Virus record (IMG/VR): IMGVR_UViG_3300032331_003609
Location: 180,851 to 244,850 of that record
Source of the DNA: a virus
Reading direction: 5' to 3' (one strand)
DNA: 64,000 nucleotides
Shown: positions 35,422-46,889 of the stretch, piece after piece
Layout: each line of letters opens with the position of its first letter
Numbering within the stretch: the first letter of the stretch is position 1
Program-made: the position numbers and the translations under genes
The notes under the pieces: model-generated
Told to the model about the DNA's origin: nothing
The model's database searches: none
The model's input: the letters and a program-made list of their open reading frames with translations, nothing else

Positions 35422-37605
35422 ATGGCGAAAACCCCATTTATTAGGCCCTTACAAGTACAGGGTGGAACTTTTTACACATTTAGTTCTGCTGCAGAGGATC
35501 TTGCGTTAACATTTAATAATACAGTAAATAAATTTAGATTTTCGAAATACGTTCTTTTGAACATTCCTGAATTTAGAGAGCCTCTGTATGGGGAAAATAC
35601 TATTTTATTTAATACCACTGATTCTTCATTTTTAGACGTTGCAGAGGAATCTTTTACTATAGTAGATCCTAATAATCTTAGTCCTAATTTAGAAATATCA
35701 TTTCAGAATTACTGTTTAAATTTAGAAGCATCTTTAGCTTCCAGCGAAAATTATAATCCCACACTAAAAAGAAATGTGTCGGAAAGAGTTTTTTGGAAGT
35801 GGATGAAAGAAATGGGTGCTATTAGATTTAGACCTGCAAATTCAAATGAGGTTATTCCAACACTAGATCAAAACTACACAGGTCTTTCTGGGGGATTTCC
35901 GTATTCAGATAAAAGATGGACTGAAGAGGATGATTATTTTACAGGAAACGGAAGTTCAATTCCGAGATACTCTAGAATGGTTAAATATATTGGAGAGTGC
36001 GATATTGTTAACTCTGTACAGCATAAAAACAATTCTTACTCAGAAGTTTATATACACGTTCCGACAAGTGATGGACATACGCCATTGGTTATGTTTAAAA
36101 CCAAAGCTGATGAAAACTATTATCCTGGACAAATATTAACTCATACCCCTAACGATCCTTTGGATACAGAATATCTACAGGGGAGAAGTCATAGTATTGG
36201 AACATATGGTCCTAATGGATTTCCTACACTTGCAATTTTTGACCAGGATGTTATAGGTCAACCGGGTGTAACAGGAACCGATGCATCAGGAAATCAATTT
36301 GTTCATCAATGGTATTATCCTAGAAATGTAGCTAATTCATATTATACGGATTCTTCTTTTTTCAGTTCAGACACCGATACAATAACCAAGTATTTAAAAA
36401 ATGGAACATATGAGGTAGGATATAAAAGAAATAGATTAGATGGTATTCAATTAGATTTTAATGCGGATAATTATAAACCTATAGTTGATAATCCTTCTAT
36501 TAGCACAATAGACGAATTCAACGGGACAATGGATTCTGCTTCTTTCGAATTTAATTCAATACTTCTTTATTATGATGTTTACGATCCTAATAATCCGGAA
36601 GATGCAGAAACAAATCTTTACGGTATTTTATTCCTTGAAGATATTGAACCAATTTCAAATTCTGCAGGAAGAATTCCCTCTTTCAAAAAATACAAACCAG
36701 ATCCGATAACTAAGCTTAATGGTAATTCATACGGCTTAAAGATAAATCTTAAATTTGATACTGATGTAGATAGCACAGGTGTTGAACTAGCAGTTAATGA
36801 TTATTCATCATTCTCTCTTTCAATGTTTATGGATGCAGCTAATGTGCTTCAGGAGGCTTCTAGAACACTTAATGATCAATCGCTTGAAATGATAGGCGTT
36901 GCTAATAGAGTGACTGTTTTGGAGGATCTAGTTGTCACTATGGATGATAATACCTCTATAGGAGCAAGATTAACATCGTTGGAAAATGCAATGGTTGCTA
37001 ATCAGGCATTATTTAAAAATACCCAGGATATTTTAGGATTAATAGAAAGAAATTATTCATTAACTAATGATCTTTTAAACGGAAGAACTAATATTAAGCT
37101 TTCCTATGATCTTGATCTTATTAAAAGCGGGGAAGGCATTAATGTTGATAGATCAGTACAAAATAGATTGATACTTAATAACACCGTACAGCATTATAAT
37201 ATTACAGAAGATACTAATTATAATTTTACAATAAACGAAACTAGTGGTAACACATTAGTATTAAATCCTTTTAACAATTATTACAAGCATAGCAATTTTG
37301 GATTAACTATCACATTGACCAATGATGTTATCATAAGAATCGATGACACAAACAGTCAATGGAAAAAAGGCCAAACTATTAGATTGGTTTTTGATGACAA
37401 AATAGTACTTGCTGGTAATAATATTCTTATGTATACAGATACAAAAGGAGTATATCCGTTGAGCTCACCATCAGGGGTTGCTTATAGCAAGCTAGTTGGG
37501 GGTTTCACACAAAGCATATTTGATTCTGCAGGCAATAAACCTATCTTTGATATAGTTTGTGTCGACGAAAAGAATTTAGCTTTCGAAATAGATCAAATAA
37601 GATAA
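35422..37605 (+). CDS. Virion structural protein with a coiled-coil and beta C-terminus
   Basis: A 727-aa protein. The N-terminal 400 residues look globular with many aromatic residues. Residues about 470-560 are helical with heptad-like spacing (VLQEASRTLNDQSLEMIGVANRV, then VTVLEDLVVTMDD, then LTSLENAMVANQAL), consistent with a trimeric coiled coil. The last 150 residues are beta-rich (TEDTNYNFTINETSGNTL, GLTITLTNDVIIRIDD). A fibrous or baseplate-peripheral role fits. No specific homologue is recognised. It is 21 bases from its upstream and 1 base from its downstream neighbour. Confidence 0.5.
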   Translation: MAKTPFIRPLQVQGGTFYTFSSAAEDLALTFNNTVNKFRFSKYVLLNIPEFREPLYGENTILFNTTDSSFLDVAEESFTIVDPNNLSPNLEISFQNYCLNLEASLASSENYNPTLKRNVSERVFWKWMKEMGAIRFRPANSNEVIPTLDQNYTGLSGGFPYSDKRWTEEDDYFTGNGSSIPRYSRMVKYIGECDIVNSVQHKNNSYSEVYIHVPTSDGHTPLVMFKTKADENYYPGQILTHTPNDPLDTEYLQGRSHSIGTYGPNGFPTLAIFDQDVIGQPGVTGTDASGNQFVHQWYYPRNVANSYYTDSSFFSSDTDTITKYLKNGTYEVGYKRNRLDGIQLDFNADNYKPIVDNPSISTIDEFNGTMDSASFEFNSILLYYDVYDPNNPEDAETNLYGILFLEDIEPISNSAGRIPSFKKYKPDPITKLNGNSYGLKINLKFDTDVDSTGVELAVNDYSSFSLSMFMDAANVLQEASRTLNDQSLEMIGVANRVTVLEDLVVTMDDNTSIGARLTSLENAMVANQALFKNTQDILGLIERNYSLTNDLLNGRTNIKLSYDLDLIKSGEGINVDRSVQNRLILNNTVQHYNITEDTNYNFTINETSGNTLVLNPFNNYYKHSNFGLTITLTNDVIIRIDDTNSQWKKGQTIRLVFDDKIVLAGNNILMYTDTKGVYPLSSPSGVAYSKLVGGFTQSIFDSAGNKPIFDIVCVDEKNLAFEIDQIR

Positions 37606-37606
37606 A

Positions 37607-40600
37607 ATGGCAGGTACCAAAAATTCAATAAGTTCTTTATTAGCTCAGTTTTTGAGACTTCAGAAAAATTCTCTGGAGATTATTAATAAGCTAAGCAATG
37701 CTACTACTTCTAAGCAAGACACAGTTAATGTGGAATTTCTTGATGATAATAATGTTACAAGCATTATTCCAATTCCTTCTTGGGGTTACATTACAAACGA
37801 GATTAAGAGATTAGATTCTAATATTAAGACTTTAAGTGGATTAGATGATGGAAATGCAAATGTTAGAAATGCAGACGGTACAGTTTCCAGAATTTACCAA
37901 ACAAAGCCTTTATTAGATCCTGTAGCTCCTAGTAATTTACAGGTTCCTTCTAATTTTAAATTTAGAAGTAATCACTTTTTTGAAAGTTTTTTAAATCCAC
38001 TTCTTTTTGTATCATTCAGTTTAGATGGTCAAGTTGATGCTGGTACTAAAAGAGTTTTTATAAAAAGAATAATTGCTAATACAACAACAGATTCCCAAAA
38101 GAATTATTTTGATACCAACCTAAAGGGAAGAAACGATATTTCAGATTCTGATTTTATGAATGCCCTTTACAATCAGGGGATAACGTATACAATAGATGAA
38201 AATCCAGAGGATCTTCCTTTACAGGTTATAAGATATAGCGGAACATTTTCAGTACTTAGAGTTTTTGATACAACACTTCCAGTAACTGTTAGTGGTCAAA
38301 TTATTAGTCAAACTGTTAGAAAATATAAATTAGATATAATTACATACAAAGATCTAATTTCGAGCTCATTAAATGCAGACCGTCAGCTTAAAACAGGAGA
38401 CGTATTAATGACAACAGGAGGAAGTAAATTTGAAATTACAAATGTGGATCTTTCTGAGTCTACTGTAGTTTTAAAAAGACTTAATGGATATGAGCCAGTT
38501 CCAATTGGAAACAATGCTCTTGTTTTAGCATCCGAAATGCTTTCGCCATTGCAGGTTAATGTTAATATAGGTCATGATGAGAGACAAGCTATTTTTATTA
38601 AATCAATAAATGATGAAAAGCATGTAACAGGATCATCATATAGTAGAGGTGTTGTTTTTCATTCTAATGAAATGATGATTAACACATCAGAAGGAACAAT
38701 GACCCTTGATGAATTTTATAAAAATCAAGTAGCAGATTTTGGATCTCAATTCTTAGCTAACACTAAAGAAAAAACAATACCTTCTGTTTACGGATTAACC
38801 CCAAATTCGCCAACTGTAGATTCTGCTAATTTCAAGGTTGTACAGATCAATAAACAAATAACCCAGACGAATACATCCGATAAATTTTCAAGTACAGTAC
38901 AAACAAAGGTTAAACTACAGAATGAAATAGATGCACTTAATAAATCAATAGATCAAGCTAGAAATGAGGTTGCTCAGCTAGTTACAACGTCTGTTACATC
39001 TTCTAATACTTCTAGTAGAGAAAGCTTAATAACAAAGATCGATAGTTTAACAAGAGAAAAATCAACAAAGACCTCATTACTACAAACAGTAATTCAGGAT
39101 TTAAATAATATATCTTCTACATCTCCGGAAATCTCAGAAACACCAAAATACAGAGTTAGAGGATTTTGGCCTATACCTTCACCAATAACTGATGGTAAAA
39201 CCGGAAACCAAGATGTTATTCAATTTAGGGTTAGATATAGATATTTAACTAAGCAAGGAAATTCTACAGCATCCGATGAAATTAAGTTTAAGGACAACGA
39301 CGGAACGGAAAGAAGAGCAACGTATAGTAACTGGGTAGAATTTAAAACCGATATCAGAAAGAAAGGTTATAATACAACAACTAAGAAATACTACTGGTTA
39401 GATGAGGATGTTCAGAATGCTGATGTTCCTAATATTAACCAATTAGATATTCCTATAACAGCGGGTGAAAAAGTCGAAATTAAAGTTGCTTCTGTCTCAG
39501 AAGCTGGGTGGCCTACCAATCCGTTAGAATCTGATTTTTCAACCCCAATCACTGTTGGATTTCCTGAAGAATTAACTACAGCAAGTGGAAACGAGCAATA
39601 TGTCAAGCAAAATGCTAATGATCAGATATTAGTTTCTTTACAACAAGATTTATCTGCTAAAGGCTTAGATTCTCACTTATCTACTGCTTTTAATAGTGGA
39701 GACAAATATTATGCACACGTTTCTGATACAATATCTTCAGGATTTTTTGATGGAACAACAGGTAAAGCTTTAGATCTTTATCAAAAGATACTTTCAATGG
39801 ATCAAGAAATTGCATCACTTAAAGCTTTAATTGCTGTTGCTAAGGGTGTACTTTCAGTTTATGTTACATACGGTACAGGAGCTAATTCTACATCAATCAG
39901 TGTTAAAAGAGGATCTTTGGTAGAATTATTCGCTGGATATTATAGTGAATTATTAGATCTTACTACTGATAATAGTAAATGGGGAAAAATAATTTCTACT
40001 TTATACACAATAGAATTGAGAAACGATACGGCTTCTCCCTTAGAATTATCTTCCACTATACCAGGAGGACAGAGTATCATAGCTCTTTCAAGCGGAGCAA
40101 CTGGAGACGGAAGTGCAGATTATAAAAACTTCAGGAAGTACGATCTAACCCCGATATCATTAACTGGTGTTAAATCGTCTGATGTAACTGTTGGATTAAG
40201 CGGAATTTCATCTTTTATTCATGCAGCTCCTTACCAATCTGCTAATTCAAATTCTCAATTTGTTTATACAAGATACAAATCGGTTGGATATGATGAAGAT
40301 TTATTTTTCCAACCAGTAACTGGGGTATCATGGAACGAAGATTCAGGTATTGCTGGACAGCCTGTACATTTTGGAACTATACTTCCTTTTAATCCGACAG
40401 GATCTACTACACCTGGATCATCCAATGCAAGTGTCTGGGCAGGTACATATTCGGGTGGAGTACCATTAGGCAGCGGAAAATTAAATGAATTCTGTGTTCA
40501 TATAAGTCATCCTACTGTTGTTTACGAAGCAGCCCAGGGATCTCCAAAAACATTTAAACAACTAGTTAAACCTACTCAGCCTTCTCCTGGATCTAAAGGA

Positions 40601-41167
40601 TTTGTATATCCGGAATTTAGACATGCAGCTGGATTTGAAACAGCAATAACGGATGTTAACTATCTGTATCCTTCAAATCAGTCAAAACCGTATCAACAAT
40701 TAGGATACACACAGATTACAAATAATATTTATGGAACAGGCGGTGATAATCACTCTTACCCAGAAAAATTAGGATTTTCAACTAATGATGAGTATCTAGT
40801 AGGAAAATATTCATGTGGTTCTTATTTATTTATGGCACCATCAAGTCACGCTCCTATTCAAGTTGAAGGATCAACTTCTTTAGCAACCAAAGTACTTTCA
40901 CCAGGATCACAAAATGCAATAGTTATACCAGTTTTATTCCAAATGAGATGTCAGGACAAACTAGGATATATTGGAGGATTTAGAAATACCGGAACGATTA
41001 GAAATATTACCTACACTAAAAAGATAGGGATAGATATAAAGGTAAGTAACGAAGAGATATTCTCTTTTGACCTATCAGTTTCAGGAAGCTATACTAAATC
41101 TGCTTTAGCTTCTCCTACTTATTCAAGTTTCAAGGATACGTTAGGAGTTAAGAGATTTAACAACTAA
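37607..41167 (+). CDS. Large virion structural protein with coiled coil and FN3-like domain (1186 aa)
   Basis: The N-terminus is helical (SLLAQFLRLQKNSLEIINKLSN). Residues about 425-510 form a long heptad-rich segment (LQNEIDALNKSIDQARNEV, then LITKIDSLTREK). It is followed by a beta domain (QFRVRYRYLTKQGN... ITAGEKVEIKVASVSEAGWP) that resembles fibronectin type III sequence. The C-terminal 400 residues are Ser/Gly/Tyr-rich beta sequence. This suggests an elongated baseplate or fibre protein. It sits in a row of three large structural genes with minimal spacers. The exact role is unknown. Confidence 0.5.
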   Translation: MAGTKNSISSLLAQFLRLQKNSLEIINKLSNATTSKQDTVNVEFLDDNNVTSIIPIPSWGYITNEIKRLDSNIKTLSGLDDGNANVRNADGTVSRIYQTKPLLDPVAPSNLQVPSNFKFRSNHFFESFLNPLLFVSFSLDGQVDAGTKRVFIKRIIANTTTDSQKNYFDTNLKGRNDISDSDFMNALYNQGITYTIDENPEDLPLQVIRYSGTFSVLRVFDTTLPVTVSGQIISQTVRKYKLDIITYKDLISSSLNADRQLKTGDVLMTTGGSKFEITNVDLSESTVVLKRLNGYEPVPIGNNALVLASEMLSPLQVNVNIGHDERQAIFIKSINDEKHVTGSSYSRGVVFHSNEMMINTSEGTMTLDEFYKNQVADFGSQFLANTKEKTIPSVYGLTPNSPTVDSANFKVVQINKQITQTNTSDKFSSTVQTKVKLQNEIDALNKSIDQARNEVAQLVTTSVTSSNTSSRESLITKIDSLTREKSTKTSLLQTVIQDLNNISSTSPEISETPKYRVRGFWPIPSPITDGKTGNQDVIQFRVRYRYLTKQGNSTASDEIKFKDNDGTERRATYSNWVEFKTDIRKKGYNTTTKKYYWLDEDVQNADVPNINQLDIPITAGEKVEIKVASVSEAGWPTNPLESDFSTPITVGFPEELTTASGNEQYVKQNANDQILVSLQQDLSAKGLDSHLSTAFNSGDKYYAHVSDTISSGFFDGTTGKALDLYQKILSMDQEIASLKALIAVAKGVLSVYVTYGTGANSTSISVKRGSLVELFAGYYSELLDLTTDNSKWGKIISTLYTIELRNDTASPLELSSTIPGGQSIIALSSGATGDGSADYKNFRKYDLTPISLTGVKSSDVTVGLSGISSFIHAAPYQSANSNSQFVYTRYKSVGYDEDLFFQPVTGVSWNEDSGIAGQPVHFGTILPFNPTGSTTPGSSNASVWAGTYSGGVPLGSGKLNEFCVHISHPTVVYEAAQGSPKTFKQLVKPTQPSPGSKGFVYPEFRHAAGFETAITDVNYLYPSNQSKPYQQLGYTQITNNIYGTGGDNHSYPEKLGFSTNDEYLVGKYSCGSYLFMAPSSHAPIQVEGSTSLATKVLSPGSQNAIVIPVLFQMRCQDKLGYIGGFRNTGTIRNITYTKKIGIDIKVSNEEIFSFDLSVSGSYTKSALASPTYSSFKDTLGVKRFNN

Positions 41168-41182
41168 AAAGGATAACTAAGA

Positions 41183-44100
41183 ATGGCAGAGAAAAAAGAC
41201 AAGTATAAATCTTCCTTCGGTATTATAAGGGCTAACCCTAGAATATCAGGTAATCTTAAGCTTAGCGTAGATTCGTCAGAAAATATATGGCTGAATTCGA
41301 TTGATTCAAATGATGAGATGTCTAAGAATCAATACAAAGGGTATAGATTATCTTCTGATGGTGATTTTGCGCATGACGTATACTCTTTTTTCAATAACGG
41401 AAAAACCCCAACTAATTTTATATTCGGTGTAAAGGGGGAAGAAACTATCAAGGAAAATTTTGTTTCTACATTAGTTGACCAATATGATGGATTTTATCAT
41501 ACAGGTGTAACCCCTTTAGTTTCTGATGTATATAGTGAAAATTTTTCATATTTAGCTCCCTTGTGGCTTGGTAAAGATATACCAAAATATTTTGTTATTT
41601 TCAGAATAGATGACCCTATAGATTTTTCATATGTTATAAAAGTAACAGCACTGGAGGTTGGAAAAAATTATAAGGTCCTTGAAGATTACGGGATTGATAC
41701 AACGACAGCAGCATATCAAAAATATAAAATAAAAACTGATGGCAATGAATATTTATCAGGAAGTATATTTACTGCAACATCAACAGATTTTACGACAATA
41801 GCTGGATTAGGAAGTGTTGTATTATTAGATGCTAACTATAACGTTCCTAATATAGGAAATATACAAACACATTTTATAGAAAATATACTTCCTAAGTCTT
41901 CTATCGTTTCTACTTTTTCTTTACAGAAAGATAGTAAGATAGGAAAATATATTAGAAATATACAAAACAATTCCGGATATAGCCAATCATTAATTGATGT
42001 TAGATTTGAAAAAAACTCTTTAAGCACATACAATGGGGTTTCTGTATCTGATGGGGTATATTGTAAGAAGGGTGAATATTTAAATTCTCTTTTTACTAGT
42101 GATTCTACTATGATAGAATTTGATCAGATTATCACTGACGGATTTAAAAGAAATGATGTTATATCATACAACCTCCTAAATCTAGAATTTTTATTTGATG
42201 ATAATGATGCAGATCTTTATACCATTAATAGGTATTACGGATTATATGTGGATGATATTCCGACCGGGAAATTCCAATTATCTGGGGATCTTTTTTATAA
42301 TAAATCTACAGAGAAAGGAAATTTTCCCGAGCCCAAGTCTTCTTTACAGATTTCTAAACAAATGCTTAATTCTTTTTATCAGAGCAATAATAACGGGATT
42401 AGACTTTTTGTAGACAGCGATTCTAAATGGGGGCACATACCATCTTCTAAAAATATACAAGTTGACGATAGACTTAAATATTTTTATATAAAAGACAAGA
42501 ACAATAAATTCTATTCATACAAGCAGTCAAAGAATTATATAACCGATACGACAACCTCTAATAAATGGGGGGAAAACACAGATCAGGATGATTTAATAAT
42601 TTTAAAGAACAGAATTTTAGATATTTCAGATTTTGCTGGTATAGACAAAACTAAAACTAAAGAGTACAAAGGGATATTAGCAAAAACTGGTGGCAGATCT
42701 TATATGGTTATTAAGATAACTAACGAATTACTTCCTAATGATGCTATCGTATTATATCATCCTTTTGGTGAAAATAAAATAGGTAACGAAAGATATGATT
42801 ATTTTGTTGCGTCAGAATTAACATATGCTATAAGCGGATGGGGTCCAGGCAGTTATATTGATGATAGTGGAGCATATTATTTCCATCCATTCGGTACTAA
42901 TGAAGAAATAGCTAAAGCATTAGCTGGAGCTATTAATAGCGTTAATTATAAATCATATAAGGCTTTTAATATAGGGGATGAAGTTATTATAAGATCCGAA
43001 GGAAGTGATCATAGAAATGATGATGTTTTTTCAATTTTTGTTTATAAAGATTTTTACGCTAAAGAAAAATTTAATAGAAGAGAAAAAATATATCTTAATG
43101 GAGTTGATGGTGTAGATCTTACTAATTATTTAAATTTTACAGGCGGATCAGAGCATAAGAATACAAGGGTCAAAATAAAAGCAGAAGATGCAAACAAGCT
43201 ATCTACTGAAACAAGTTACATCAGAACAAATTTTGGATTATCTAAGGTTAAATTCGTAGGAAAATTTATAGACGAGACAGAAGATGAATTATCATATCAT
43301 ACTATTAAAGACTATACAAGTCATGCAATAGTAGAAATTGAAGACAATACACACACTATATTATTAGGAACAAGTAACACTATTATAGTTGAAGAGCTTG
43401 TTCAGATAGAAACTGGTGTATTTTCTATGTACAGTGTTAAGGATCTTGATATAGATTTTTGGTCAAGTACGTATGGCAAAACTCCAACAGAAGAATATTA
43501 TAGATATATTGATATACAGCCGGATGGAATATCTACAATTTATCCCGGAATAGATTATGCAGTAGCTGCAGGAACAAGCATTGAATATAACGGTACGACA
43601 TACGGACCTAATTCTGATTTTATTTTTAGAGGAGTATCAGGATCAACAAGTTATAAACTTCTTGAGCAATCTAATAATGCAAGATTTAATGTTGTTCCTA
43701 CCGTGTATGTAAATTCTCCTTTGGGAATATCCGCGGGTAATAATGATCCGCATATAGATCTTGATAAATTTCCGGGATTTCTAGGTATTCAGGATATTAA
43801 ATTTCTTGATGATGCTTCTTCTATTTATACTAAGAAAGATCAAATGAATTTTGGTAAGGTGGATAATGAATATGAGGTCTTAAAAGAGAACTATTTAAGA
43901 AATCTTGTTACCGTATCTAGAATAACACCGTATATTACTAAATGGGTTTATAATGGCGGCATAGATGTAAGAGGTAATGATTATAGACTTAACTCTAGTC
44001 CTGCATTTACCCCTTTAAATTTTTCTCCTAGTTTCTTTGGACAAAATAGGGATCCTTTATATTTTACTAACGAATGGTATTTATTGGAAAACCCTCCAAT

Positions 44101-46858
44101 AGATTCACCTGCTAATCTTTTAAAGAATAGTTCGAGCTATTGTGCTGGAAGTATTAATATAGAATCTATTAAAAACGCGGATCCTTCTTTGGAAGACTAT
44201 TTTGTAAATTACTTTACCATTGACGGGGAAGATTTTTACAATTTGGATAATGTTAAGTTTAGTGATGTAAGAAATAGAAATTCCGATCAATTATACACAT
44301 ATTTTTCTTACGATTCAGCTTCGGGATTTTCAGATACTCTTTTTAGGGGGATTAAAGTTAGGATCAAAGAAAGAACCGATGCTTCTCTTGAAACGAAAGA
44401 AAAAAATCTTTTTAAACTAAATGATTCAAAATTTAATGGATATAAATTTTCTTGCGTATTAAAATCAGTGGATGATCCTGATCCGTATCATGTAACATCT
44501 CCATTAACTTTTAATATTCATCATAATGATCAATTCAAGACTGTTACACTTATAATAACTATTGTTAACAACGATCTTAGATTTGTAGATCCTGTAAAAT
44601 TCAGAGGTATTATTCATAATTCAAACAGTGATGCAAATAAAGTTTTTGAAACTGCTACGGGTTCTTGGTTTTACAACCCTACAGGAATATACGGAGGTGT
44701 TGATTATTTTGGTTTATATTCAGTAAGCAATAAGTACAGACATAGTGTTACTCTAGGATCAGGAAGTACGGAATATGCTAAATTGAATAATGGGGGATAT
44801 ACCTCATCTATTATAGGAAATGTAAAATTAACTTCTGCATTAAACGTAACAAGAAAAGCAACTATAGGGTTTTCTTCTTTAGTTGATGAAACAACAACAT
44901 TAGGATCAGGAATTGTTGCAATTGCAGTTAATCCTGATTATGATACAGATTTACGCGAGGAAGTTAAATTCTATGATCCAACAACCCCGGTTGTTGGAAC
45001 AGGTTCAAGAGCTAGCACGTTTAAATCCCCATATACATTATTCTCGCCAAGATCAGATGTTAATGGGGGATACTGGTTTAGAACACCATGGATTACCGGA
45101 GTTGGGAAGAATTATGTTAATTATAACGAAGTTAATTATACAAGCGGTGTTGGATATTTCTTCGATTTTACTAGCTTAGGATATCCATATGCTAATGGAT
45201 ACACAAAAGTTCCTATTGGTGCTTCATATAATTCAATGAAAGACAGAGCTGTTTATCAATTTGCATCAGGAGAGAATTATTGGGAAGCTTTATTAAATAA
45301 AATAACATTCTCGGAAATTTATAGAACATTTATTGAAGACAATAACTATATAAACTATACCAAATCTACGTGGGATGAAGCAAACCAAACAACTATAGTA
45401 ACTGATAGCACGTTTATTCTTGAATTCATAAAGCCATCATCATTTGTACAAGATGCTAGAAAAATCCCTATAGAAGAAGATTATAAACCAGAATCATATT
45501 CAAATACTAACGTAGGCTATAAATTAGTAGAGCAAAGTGCTATTACCGAATTCTTTAGGTATGGCGGGGGATACGTTCCTAAGTTTAAAGATGTTTTAAT
45601 GTTTGATAATATAAAGAACGATAGACTATCTACTGATAAAAATCCATCAACTTCCCAAAATCCAAATGTATTAGACGTTTCAGTAAGTCTACAATTAAAA
45701 ACCCTAACTTCAAAATATTATGGAATAGGATCGGAATATGAGATATTAATAGACGGCTTTACAAGAAAGAAATTAAGATTAGTTAAAGGAAATTCTTATA
45801 ATTTTATATTTGAAAATTTTTCAAGACTTTCTTCTTCTAATTCAGGTCTTAAGAAAAACTTTGTTATATCTTATGTTGTAGATTCTGGAGAATCATACAA
45901 CCTTTATACTGACGGGTTTTCTTACACTAGTGATACAACAGCTTTATTTGTTGTACCTCAAGATTCACCCGGTAAAATATATTATGAAATAGAGAGCGAA
46001 AATTTTGCTGGTGATGCGGTGTTAGTTGTTGAGACTATCGAATATAAAAATACAACACTTGGAGTAAATAAGGATTCATTTGCTAAAGTAAAGAATCTTA
46101 ATTTTTATAAGTATGCGAAGAATAATCCATTTGGAATAGATCCTCAATCCGGATATAAACCACAATATCCATTAATAGGAGAAACCCCTATTGATAGAAG
46201 AGACATGTTTATTTTTGAAAGTACATGGGATGCTGGAAGATACAGAGAATACTATGCACCTACGACATATCAATATGTTCCTGGAGTGAAGAACATGCTA
46301 GAGCAAAAATCTTTCTTTGGTAGTAAGGTTATGAAGACCCCAAATCTTATAAAGCAACCAATACAATTAAAGTATCCTTCTACATTAAGTGATGTTTTTA
46401 ATATTAATACAGATCTTTATCCTAAATATGAAATTCTATGGGAAGAAACTGATACAGAGATAAAGGCATTATTGTTAGTAGATAGGACAGCGGTTAAACA
46501 TTTTCAAGATGGAGGAATAGATAAGAAATTCTCGGAACTTCTAATTTCTGAATTTGGTGTGGGAAATGAAACGATTTTAACCGACGATGCTGATGAGTAC
46601 ATTAAAAATAACATATTGCCACAGTACGAAGCCAAAGAAATATTGGTTTTTGTAAAGAAGATTAAGGTAACATCAGGGGTAGATCTTCAGCCGATAATAA
46701 CGGATTTGACTGATTATCAGAAGATATCTACAGGGTTTATCAAATCTGCTAATAATGATATTAAAAAGAGAGGTTCTCTTGCATACGAATATAAATTACA
46801 AAAAGACCCTTCCTTTGACTACTCGGTAGCGTTCTCTTTTGTAGTCGGAAAAATATAA
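41183..46858 (+). CDS. Very large virion structural protein (1891 aa)
   Basis: The sequence is beta-rich, with abundant Tyr, Asn, Ser and Asp, no membrane segment and no obvious repeats. The N-terminal 100 residues include a VYSFFNNGKTPTNFIFGVKG segment and an AP-WLGKDIPKYFVIFRIDDP strand pair. The C-terminus ends in a compact FDYSVAFSFVVGKI strand. I do not recognise a family. Its length and position before the fibre genes suggest a peripheral baseplate or tail fibre component. It ends 30 bases before the collagen-like fibre gene and its putative promoter. Confidence 0.5.
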   Translation: MAEKKDKYKSSFGIIRANPRISGNLKLSVDSSENIWLNSIDSNDEMSKNQYKGYRLSSDGDFAHDVYSFFNNGKTPTNFIFGVKGEETIKENFVSTLVDQYDGFYHTGVTPLVSDVYSENFSYLAPLWLGKDIPKYFVIFRIDDPIDFSYVIKVTALEVGKNYKVLEDYGIDTTTAAYQKYKIKTDGNEYLSGSIFTATSTDFTTIAGLGSVVLLDANYNVPNIGNIQTHFIENILPKSSIVSTFSLQKDSKIGKYIRNIQNNSGYSQSLIDVRFEKNSLSTYNGVSVSDGVYCKKGEYLNSLFTSDSTMIEFDQIITDGFKRNDVISYNLLNLEFLFDDNDADLYTINRYYGLYVDDIPTGKFQLSGDLFYNKSTEKGNFPEPKSSLQISKQMLNSFYQSNNNGIRLFVDSDSKWGHIPSSKNIQVDDRLKYFYIKDKNNKFYSYKQSKNYITDTTTSNKWGENTDQDDLIILKNRILDISDFAGIDKTKTKEYKGILAKTGGRSYMVIKITNELLPNDAIVLYHPFGENKIGNERYDYFVASELTYAISGWGPGSYIDDSGAYYFHPFGTNEEIAKALAGAINSVNYKSYKAFNIGDEVIIRSEGSDHRNDDVFSIFVYKDFYAKEKFNRREKIYLNGVDGVDLTNYLNFTGGSEHKNTRVKIKAEDANKLSTETSYIRTNFGLSKVKFVGKFIDETEDELSYHTIKDYTSHAIVEIEDNTHTILLGTSNTIIVEELVQIETGVFSMYSVKDLDIDFWSSTYGKTPTEEYYRYIDIQPDGISTIYPGIDYAVAAGTSIEYNGTTYGPNSDFIFRGVSGSTSYKLLEQSNNARFNVVPTVYVNSPLGISAGNNDPHIDLDKFPGFLGIQDIKFLDDASSIYTKKDQMNFGKVDNEYEVLKENYLRNLVTVSRITPYITKWVYNGGIDVRGNDYRLNSSPAFTPLNFSPSFFGQNRDPLYFTNEWYLLENPPIDSPANLLKNSSSYCAGSINIESIKNADPSLEDYFVNYFTIDGEDFYNLDNVKFSDVRNRNSDQLYTYFSYDSASGFSDTLFRGIKVRIKERTDASLETKEKNLFKLNDSKFNGYKFSCVLKSVDDPDPYHVTSPLTFNIHHNDQFKTVTLIITIVNNDLRFVDPVKFRGIIHNSNSDANKVFETATGSWFYNPTGIYGGVDYFGLYSVSNKYRHSVTLGSGSTEYAKLNNGGYTSSIIGNVKLTSALNVTRKATIGFSSLVDETTTLGSGIVAIAVNPDYDTDLREEVKFYDPTTPVVGTGSRASTFKSPYTLFSPRSDVNGGYWFRTPWITGVGKNYVNYNEVNYTSGVGYFFDFTSLGYPYANGYTKVPIGASYNSMKDRAVYQFASGENYWEALLNKITFSEIYRTFIEDNNYINYTKSTWDEANQTTIVTDSTFILEFIKPSSFVQDARKIPIEEDYKPESYSNTNVGYKLVEQSAITEFFRYGGGYVPKFKDVLMFDNIKNDRLSTDKNPSTSQNPNVLDVSVSLQLKTLTSKYYGIGSEYEILIDGFTRKKLRLVKGNSYNFIFENFSRLSSSNSGLKKNFVISYVVDSGESYNLYTDGFSYTSDTTALFVVPQDSPGKIYYEIESENFAGDAVLVVETIEYKNTTLGVNKDSFAKVKNLNFYKYAKNNPFGIDPQSGYKPQYPLIGETPIDRRDMFIFESTWDAGRYREYYAPTTYQYVPGVKNMLEQKSFFGSKVMKTPNLIKQPIQLKYPSTLSDVFNINTDLYPKYEILWEETDTEIKALLLVDRTAVKHFQDGGIDKKFSELLISEFGVGNETILTDDADEYIKNNILPQYEAKEILVFVKKIKVTSGVDLQPIITDLTDYQKISTGFIKSANNDIKKRGSLAYEYKLQKDPSFDYSVAFSFVVGKI

Positions 46859-46865
46859 GGGAGAT

Positions 46866-46873
46866 ATATATAA
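46866..46873 (+). promoter_or_regulatory. Putative late promoter motif ATATATAA
   Basis: GAGATATATATAA lies between the 1891-aa gene and the fibre gene at 46890, with the core ending 16 bases before the ATG. It fits the motif seen before other operon heads. Confidence 0.5.
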
Positions 46874-46889
46874 AAAGTAATACTTAGAG